From Fidelibacterota bacterium (GTDB lineage Bacteria > Fidelibacterota > Marinisomatia > Marinisomatales > TCS56), in the NCBI GenBank assembly GCA_013203015.1, contig JABMPO010000023.1, positions 1-12,669 of the forward strand: 12,669 nt of DNA. Reading direction: 5' to 3'. The position numbers were made by a program, and so were the translations under genes. This document shows, one piece after another, positions 7,533-12,669 of this stretch (the first letter of the stretch is position 1; the number at the start of each line of letters is the position of its first letter). The notes under the pieces were generated by a model that did not search any database, was not told the origin of the DNA, and worked only from the letters and a program-made list of their open reading frames with translations.

Positions 7533-9708
7533 GAGAAATAATTCACAATCACTGAACCGGAATTTTCCGGCAGGTTTGATATCGATGATATTGATATTGA
7601 TGAATATAAGTATTGCCAGTCCTGGTTTTTCCGCCCCCATTACCCCGACTGTTCTTGTTGCCGCCGAACATGAGCGGGTTTATCTTTTCTGGGATAATCT
7701 AGCTGAATCTTCTATAGATTCATTGACTGGCTATTCTGATTTTGAAGGTTACCGAATATATAAGAGTACCGATGGGGGTATAACCTGGGGTGGTCCAGAT
7801 GATAAAATTTATGATTGGGATCGTAATTTCGTTGGTTGGCGCCCGATTGCGCAATTTGACCTTACATTCGCTGAGGATTCTTTACATTGCGTTTATATAA
7901 ATGACGAATGCAGTGGTAGTGATCCGATTCGTGGCATAGGGATTTTCGGAAATGATCCTTATCAGCCGGCAATCAGTCTTGGTAATAATTCTGGTTTGCG
8001 CTATTCTTTTTCGGATGATGATGTTGTTGACGGCATTGAATATACCTATGCTGTTACGTCCTATGATATGGGACTGCGAACATATGAAATTATTTACAAT
8101 CAGACAGATTCGAATTTTGTTGCTGATACTGTCTGGTCGCCATCAAACCCCGATCATTTCACAAGTACGGATGGTGAAAATGGCATTGCCAGCCTGGAAT
8201 CACCCATGGGATCATCGGTGGATGATAAAAATTTTGTGAAAATTATTCCTGGTTATTATGCCAGCAATATCACTTTTCCGGATGATGTTAGTGATTTCTT
8301 TCTCAGGCAGGAAGGAACCCTCGGCACTGGTGACATCACCTATGATATCGTTGATACAAAACAATTAAGCAGCGATTTATATATTTTTGAAGTACAAGCT
8401 GACCATGGCGTGACTTCAGTTGATGGTATGAACTGTGAGAACCCCAAAGTTTATATTTATGAGGTGGTTGATTCGCTGGATCGGAATCCCGTAGCCATTG
8501 CCGAAACAATCGCAATTACTGGGCTTGATTCACTTACTATTGACTCGCTGTTGGATTTTCCCGGAGCGTATCAAGAAAATGATGAAGTTAATATTCCAGC
8601 ATATACCCAAATTATAGCTGTTGATGAACGCAGTGCTATTCTCGATGGAATCCAATTTGAATATCACAATATTCCCTGGCTCATACCTGCCCCACTGGTA
8701 GTTGAAGAATTAGAATGGCACGCCGACAGTAGTGTAATCAATTTGATCGATCTTAAATTTGATACTGATCAAGGAAAGTACGAAAAGCGATTGAATTTTG
8801 ACTATAAGTTGGAATTTTTCTCCACTTCTATTGGTGACACGGTTATTAATCACACCAATCAGATGACACCGCTACCATTTAGAATTACTAATTTGTCAAC
8901 CGGTAGAAAAGTTGGCTTGAAACATAATGACTACGGTGTGACCTTTCCACCTCCGTTAGTATCACTTGGCTATGGAGATAATAGCTATACCATAAATGAG
9001 AAATTACTTTTTGAACGCGATACATTAATGGTTGATGGTGAAGAATCTGAGGTAGTTACTTATAATTTAATAATTGATTTTGATCCCCCAATGGTTGTTA
9101 ACAATTATATGTTGCAGCATGGTTTTTCCAATGTCAGTCAAGTATGGCTGGACGATGAAACCTATCGGGACGGTGATTTAGTGGGACACAAAGCAATGGT
9201 ATGGGTTGCCCAAAAAACCCATAGCGGCTTCGAACCCTCAATTGATTTTATTGATAACAATGGCGATGGTGTAAATGATAATCCATGGCGTACAGTATAT
9301 CCCTGGAATGATGGAGATTATGTCATAATCCGACCAAAAAAATTCTTTACGGATGGTGATAACTGGTTGGTGGATATGTCAGCTCTGGGAAAATCTCATA
9401 AAGTAAGCGAATCTGAATTGAGCGAAATTCAGGTTGTTCCCAATCCTTTTATTGTCAGATCAGGGTTTCTTGAAACAGCGACTGATTTTAGAATGCGGTT
9501 TATTCAACTACCTCAACATTGTCGTATTTCGATCTACACTGTTACCGGTGAGTTAGTTAATTCATTTGAACACAATAATGTTTACAATGGGAATGCCTGG
9601 TGGGATTTGCGCAGTAAAAGCGGAAAATTAGTTGCTCCCGGATTATACATCTATGTGGTGGAATCCGATGACCAAAAACACATTGGAAAATTTTCGGTGG
9701 TACGATGA
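7531..9708 (+). CDS. Secreted Fn3-like protein with T9SS type A sorting domain
   Basis: Predicted 725-aa exported protein. Residues 1-35 are a signal peptide (hydrophobic core about 15-29, likely cut after 'GFSA'); the next in-frame ATG at 7585 would leave too short an N-region, so 7531 is kept. Residues about 36-240 match the Fn3-like module of the 1045-aa protein closely: 'DFEGYRIYKSTDGGITWG', 'YTYAVTSYDMG', and the same Cys-x6-Cys pair (C120, C127). The middle, about 240-630, is beta-rich, has no counterpart upstream and no recognised catalytic motif; it includes a calcium-loop-like 'DNNGDGVND' at 575-583. Residues 631-725 are the sorting domain, from 'VVPNPFIV' to 'KHIGKFSVVR'. It starts 23 bases after PorV-like A ends and overlaps PorV-like B by 4 bases. 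It looks like a version of the upstream secreted protein lacking the large N-terminal region but with a different middle. The biological role is unknown. Confidence 0.85.
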   Translation: MRNNSQSLNRNFPAGLISMILILMNISIASPGFSAPITPTVLVAAEHERVYLFWDNLAESSIDSLTGYSDFEGYRIYKSTDGGITWGGPDDKIYDWDRNFVGWRPIAQFDLTFAEDSLHCVYINDECSGSDPIRGIGIFGNDPYQPAISLGNNSGLRYSFSDDDVVDGIEYTYAVTSYDMGLRTYEIIYNQTDSNFVADTVWSPSNPDHFTSTDGENGIASLESPMGSSVDDKNFVKIIPGYYASNITFPDDVSDFFLRQEGTLGTGDITYDIVDTKQLSSDLYIFEVQADHGVTSVDGMNCENPKVYIYEVVDSLDRNPVAIAETIAITGLDSLTIDSLLDFPGAYQENDEVNIPAYTQIIAVDERSAILDGIQFEYHNIPWLIPAPLVVEELEWHADSSVINLIDLKFDTDQGKYEKRLNFDYKLEFFSTSIGDTVINHTNQMTPLPFRITNLSTGRKVGLKHNDYGVTFPPPLVSLGYGDNSYTINEKLLFERDTLMVDGEESEVVTYNLIIDFDPPMVVNNYMLQHGFSNVSQVWLDDETYRDGDLVGHKAMVWVAQKTHSGFEPSIDFIDNNGDGVNDNPWRTVYPWNDGDYVIIRPKKFFTDGDNWLVDMSALGKSHKVSESELSEIQVVPNPFIVRSGFLETATDFRMRFIQLPQHCRISIYTVTGELVNSFEHNNVYNGNAWWDLRSKSGKLVAPGLYIYVVESDDQKHIGKFSVVR
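9696..9708 (+). promoter_or_regulatory. ATGA stop/start overlap with upstream GGTGG
   Basis: The stop codon TGA (9706-9708) of the 725-aa protein overlaps the ATG (9705-9707) of PorV-like B. GGTGG at 9696-9700 lies 4 bases before the ATG and may act as a ribosome-binding site. Such overlaps often couple translation of two proteins made in related amounts. Confidence 0.7.
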
Positions 9709-10733
9709 AGCAACACTCAAAACTTATCAGCCTATGGATAGTGTCTTTTGGACTATTATTTGGCCAGTATTCTGAGCTTCCCGATGGTAATGAAAACACA
9801 GCCACCAATACTGGTAACTGGCTGAAAATCGGAACCAGCATCCGGGCCAATAGCATGGGCGGTTCAGCCGTTGCCAATAGCCGCGGCATTGCCGGAATTC
9901 CTGATAACAGTGCCAGCTTGATTTATCTAAAAGGTTCCGAAGTATATTTTGCAAAAACAAATTATCTGGCCGGAATAACCCATAATGTAATATCCTATGG
10001 CAAAAAATTATCACAGGCCGATTATTTTGGTTTGCATTTATTCTTCCTCGATTCGGGACCAATGAAGGTAACCAATATCTATTACCCTCTTGGTACTGGT
10101 GAGGATTACAAAGTCACTGACTTCGCTCTGCGGATTGCCTACGCCAGAAAAATAACTGAGAAAATTGGGGTAGGCGTCGTAGCTAACTACTTGCGGGAAA
10201 ACATTTATACTACTACGATGCAATCCCTGGCATTTGATGCTGGATTGTTATACAATACCGGATTATTTGGTAATGTGCTGGGTTTTAATATTAGTAATCT
10301 GGGTCCTGATGTACAATTTCGTGGCGAAGGATTGGAGAAAACCGTTGATGACACCCTGAGTGTTGATAACCGACTAAGTAGAATTAGTGAAAATTTTTCA
10401 CTTCCGGTAGTGATCCGTTATGGATTAAAAAATGATTTAGTAGGTCCAGGGAGCAGTTTTATCCGAATGGAGAATCATCGTTTAACACTGTCTGCTGATG
10501 GTATCCGATCCACTGACTATTTGATGTACGGAGCCGCTGGTCTGGAATACAGTTTCAACGAATTTGCTTTTATTCGTACCGGCTATAATCTTGGACATGA
10601 CACAGCAAAACTCAGCGCAGGCGCTGGTTTGGCATTCAGAACCAGTGCTTTTGCACTTAAGGTGGATTATGCTTTCGTCGATTATGGTATTCTTAAACCG
10701 GTTCATCAATTAGCAATCGGAGCTGAATTTTAA
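9705..10733 (+). CDS. PorV/PorQ-family outer-membrane protein, copy B
   Basis: Predicted 342-aa outer-membrane beta-barrel, paralogous over its full length to the gene at 6482-7507. The signal peptide is 'MKQHSKLISLWIVSFGLLFG' with likely cleavage before or after the following Gln. The family signature reads 'NWLKIGTSIRANSMGGSAVA'. The NPA motif of copy A is changed to N68-S69-A70 ('DNSASLIYL'). The C-terminus 'VDYAFVDYGILKP...QLAIGAEF' matches copy A. Other shared blocks are 'FGLHLFFLDSGP' against 'LAFNLFFLGSGD', and 'GHDTAKLSAGAGL' against 'SHDTGRLSAGAGY'. By family it would act in T9SS substrate handling. Its overlap with the preceding secreted-protein gene suggests that protein is its partner, which is inference. 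It ends the compact cluster; the next gene starts 142 bases later. Confidence 0.84.
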   Translation: MKQHSKLISLWIVSFGLLFGQYSELPDGNENTATNTGNWLKIGTSIRANSMGGSAVANSRGIAGIPDNSASLIYLKGSEVYFAKTNYLAGITHNVISYGKKLSQADYFGLHLFFLDSGPMKVTNIYYPLGTGEDYKVTDFALRIAYARKITEKIGVGVVANYLRENIYTTTMQSLAFDAGLLYNTGLFGNVLGFNISNLGPDVQFRGEGLEKTVDDTLSVDNRLSRISENFSLPVVIRYGLKNDLVGPGSSFIRMENHRLTLSADGIRSTDYLMYGAAGLEYSFNEFAFIRTGYNLGHDTAKLSAGAGLAFRTSAFALKVDYAFVDYGILKPVHQLAIGAEF

Positions 10734-10875
10734 TAAAGAATTCTTAGAGGAATCCGCAGGTGAGTGGGGCTTTAGTTTGATGTAAATCAATAATTGATAA
10801 AATCTCTATATAGTATTTGGTAATCTCACTGGATTGGAATAAAATAACTGAATGGAATAAATGAGGAATTTTCAA
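10734..10875 (+). other. Intergenic region, the largest gap in the window
   Basis: This 142-base AT-rich gap contains a loop-less palindrome AAGAATTCTT (10736-10745) just after the PorV-like B stop. There is no hairpin plus T-run that would make an intrinsic terminator. TTGATA (10794-10799) and a TATATAGTAT stretch (10807-10816) look promoter-like, but the spacing (7 to 11 bases) does not fit a sigma-70 promoter. The length suggests the next gene may have its own promoter, which I cannot locate. Confidence 0.5.
10863..10868 (+). promoter_or_regulatory. Shine-Dalgarno site for the 3'-partial secreted protein
   Basis: GAGGAA sits 7 bases before the ATG at 10876. It overlaps an earlier in-frame ATG at 10861, which would only add five residues before the signal peptide. 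The position favours 10876 as the start. Confidence 0.7.
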
Positions 10876-12669
10876 ATGAAGTCAAAATTAGTGTTCGTTT
10901 TATTTATTTTTCTGACCTTCCTGATGGCACGGGATATTGCTTACGTGCAAAATAACACCCCGTTGCTGAAGGCTGAAGCTGAGCAGATAGTTAATCCTAT
11001 TATGTCCAGTTCGGATCGTTCTATCAGCAGCCGTACCGACACTACCACGATCTGGTTTGATGATCTGGAGGGTGATGTTTCTGGCTGGACCAATGATGCC
11101 GAATGGGTTCTGACTGAAGTTACCAGCAATAGTCCTACCCACAGTTTTAATGCTGACGATGATAATTACGATACGGATCCGATGCTTGTTTCACCGATAA
11201 TCACTCTGCCGGAACTGATCTACGATACTCAGTTTATCAAATTTAGTTTTGCCGTATGGTGCAACACACCTGATAGTGATGGTGATGATGATGGTTTTCT
11301 GGAAGATTATTATTTTGTGGAATTGGCTAATGTAAGTCAGACGCAAGGTATCTATCCTGATGCAACACTGGAACGGCTTGAAACACCATCTATTACGCTC
11401 GCTGGTACGAGTCCCGTTTTAAGTTTTAAACTAAACTACAGTATTGAAGCTTATGCCGGTGATCCTCAAACAATTGATGGTTGTGAGATAAATGGTTGGG
11501 ATGCTGCCAATGTAAGAATTTCCACTGATAATGGTGTAAACTGGAGTGTCCTTTCCGGTACCCCTGCTTATGATTATTCCAGTTGCTATGGCTGGTCTTC
11601 CAACGCCGACGGCTGCAATGTACCCGGTTGGGGTGGTACTGCAACTGCAGGTTGGGCTGATGCCAGCTTCGATTTGAACGCTTATGTCGGTCAGACGGTT
11701 AAACTGGGTTTTTATTTTGGTTCGGATCCCAATACCGCAGAGACCGGTTTTTTCCTGGATAATGTTCTGGTTACTAATGCTGCCAGTGACACCATATTTT
11801 TTGATAATGCCGATGATCAGGTTAACTTGGTTCCAGTCGCGTTGAATGGTACCACCACTTATTTCCACACCGATACTTATGAGGCTTATGAGAACAATTC
11901 CTGGTGGTTTGGTGCCCAGGATTTTGTATGGGACCAGATTTTCTATGATTATGGTGATATTGGACGTCCCGGTGGTTCAGACATCGGTTGGCAGGTTTAT
12001 ATGCCCGGCGATCCTTTCAATGGTAATACCCAGATGGATTTATCCGCTTATGCCGGATATGATGTAAAATTGCGCTTTAGGGCGCGTTTCGATGATAATG
12101 ATGATGGTGGGAATGCTGGTGGCCTTTATATTGACGATATTCATTTCTGGCAGATTGATTTCCAGGAAGGTCCTCCTGCGATTACCGGCTTAAATGCGGT
12201 AGCAGGTGACGCTGTTGTAAATGTAACCTGGAATGATTTGAATACCGGTGGCGGATTTAATGGCGATGTCATTTATGATGATGGTAGCTTTGAGAACGCA
12301 ATTGGTTTAACCGATCCGGGTGAAGCATATTTAGGTACTATGTTTGACGCTCCTTTCGGTGTAACCAGTATCACGGTAAATACGGTTGATATTTTCGGCT
12401 ATGCCGGTGCGACCGGTGCTACAAATATCTATGGTTTCAGTGTAGCAGGTGGAATTCCTGATGAAACACCGCTCTACACTCAGTCAATTACAACTGTTGA
12501 TGATCAGTGGGTTACGCAATCTGTAACCGGCTGGACGTTCACCGGTGATTTTGTTATTGCCCTGGGAACTACAGATCTTATCAGTACGGCTATTGACGAA
12601 AATACCGTTCCCAGCGGACATTCCTGGTCAAATTTGGGGGCTGGTTGGAGTGACTGGGCGACTGTAGCC
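10876..12669 (+). CDS. Multidomain secreted protein with immune-inhibitor-A/MAM-like beta-modules (3'-partial)
   Basis: The frame is open from 10876 to the window end, 598 codons with no stop. The signal peptide is 'MKSKLVFVLFIFLTFLMA'. The rest is a chain of beta-sandwich modules. Module 1 (about 61-300) starts 'FDDLEGDVSGW' and ends 'DLNAYVGQTVKLGFYFGSD' plus 'GFFLDNVLV'. Module 2 (about 303-428) ends 'DLSAYAGYDVKLRFRARFDD' plus 'GLYIDDIHFW'. These 'aGqtvklrF...IDDv' endings are typical of the jelly-roll domains found with immune inhibitor A-type M6 peptidases and MAM-like domains. A short Fn3-like linker (about 434-456) follows, then a further module starting 'YDDGSFENA' (about 468 on). 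No HExxH zinc motif is present in the visible part, so no peptidase activity can be claimed. A T9SS sorting domain downstream would be expected but is outside the window. Possible roles are adhesion or glycan or protein binding. Confidence 0.82.
   Translation, partial: MKSKLVFVLFIFLTFLMARDIAYVQNNTPLLKAEAEQIVNPIMSSSDRSISSRTDTTTIWFDDLEGDVSGWTNDAEWVLTEVTSNSPTHSFNADDDNYDTDPMLVSPIITLPELIYDTQFIKFSFAVWCNTPDSDGDDDGFLEDYYFVELANVSQTQGIYPDATLERLETPSITLAGTSPVLSFKLNYSIEAYAGDPQTIDGCEINGWDAANVRISTDNGVNWSVLSGTPAYDYSSCYGWSSNADGCNVPGWGGTATAGWADASFDLNAYVGQTVKLGFYFGSDPNTAETGFFLDNVLVTNAASDTIFFDNADDQVNLVPVALNGTTTYFHTDTYEAYENNSWWFGAQDFVWDQIFYDYGDIGRPGGSDIGWQVYMPGDPFNGNTQMDLSAYAGYDVKLRFRARFDDNDDGGNAGGLYIDDIHFWQIDFQEGPPAITGLNAVAGDAVVNVTWNDLNTGGGFNGDVIYDDGSFENAIGLTDPGEAYLGTMFDAPFGVTSITVNTVDIFGYAGATGATNIYGFSVAGGIPDETPLYTQSITTVDDQWVTQSVTGWTFTGDFVIALGTTDLISTAIDENTVPSGHSWSNLGAGWSDWATVA

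Noticed and set aside
10736..10745. Palindrome AAGAATTCTT as a terminator
   Set aside because: No loop, only five base pairs per arm, and no following T-run.
10794..10816. TTGATA plus TATATAGTAT as a promoter for the last gene
   Set aside because: The spacing is too short for sigma-70, and the TTTG of a Bacteroidetes-type element is one base out of register.
11431..11868. Reverse-strand frame of 145 codons
   Set aside because: It lies opposite the secreted multidomain protein, whose frame has a signal peptide, ribosome-binding site and recognisable modules; the antisense frame has none.

Overview
The window holds six genes, all on the + strand. Every one encodes a cell-envelope or secreted protein. 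There are no tRNA or rRNA genes, no insertion sequence, no CRISPR array and no phage gene. The mix points to a bacterium of the FCB superphylum: a TonB-dependent receptor of the SusC/Oar type, proteins ending in a type IX secretion (T9SS) type A sorting domain, and PorV/PorQ-family outer-membrane proteins. The sorting domains begin with 'VVPNP', the signal peptides of the PorV-like proteins end in 'FGQ', and the secreted proteins combine Fn3-like and immune-inhibitor-A-like modules. Together these resemble Marinimicrobia, KSB1 or Calditrichota genomes more than classical Bacteroidetes. That placement is from memory of such proteins and is an inference. Base composition is moderately AT-rich and looks uniform, with no sign of a recent insertion.

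Layout: (1) 1-3215, a TonB-dependent receptor whose 5' end lies outside the window. (2) 3328-6465, a 1045-aa secreted protein with a large N-terminal region of unknown function, an Fn3-like module and a T9SS sorting domain. (3) 6482-7507, PorV-like protein A. (4) 7531-9708, a 725-aa secreted protein that reuses the Fn3-like module and sorting domain of gene 2 but lacks its N-terminal region. (5) 9705-10733, PorV-like protein B, overlapping gene 4 by 4 bases. (6) 10876-12669, a multidomain secreted protein that runs off the 3' end, after a 142-base gap that may separate it from the rest.

Genes 2 to 5 are packed with spacings of 16, 22 and -4 bases and look like one transcription unit, possibly including gene 1 (112-base gap). 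The most notable structure is a duplicated pair: a T9SS-type secreted protein followed at once by a PorV-like protein (2+3 and 4+5). In Porphyromonas gingivalis PorV carries T9SS substrates to the PorU sortase in the outer membrane. Two substrate/PorV-like pairs next to a TonB receptor that has no SusD suggest dedicated cargo/shuttle pairs, or a surface complex that works with the receptor. This is inference from context. I did not find an unmistakable new enzymatic system or defence system here.
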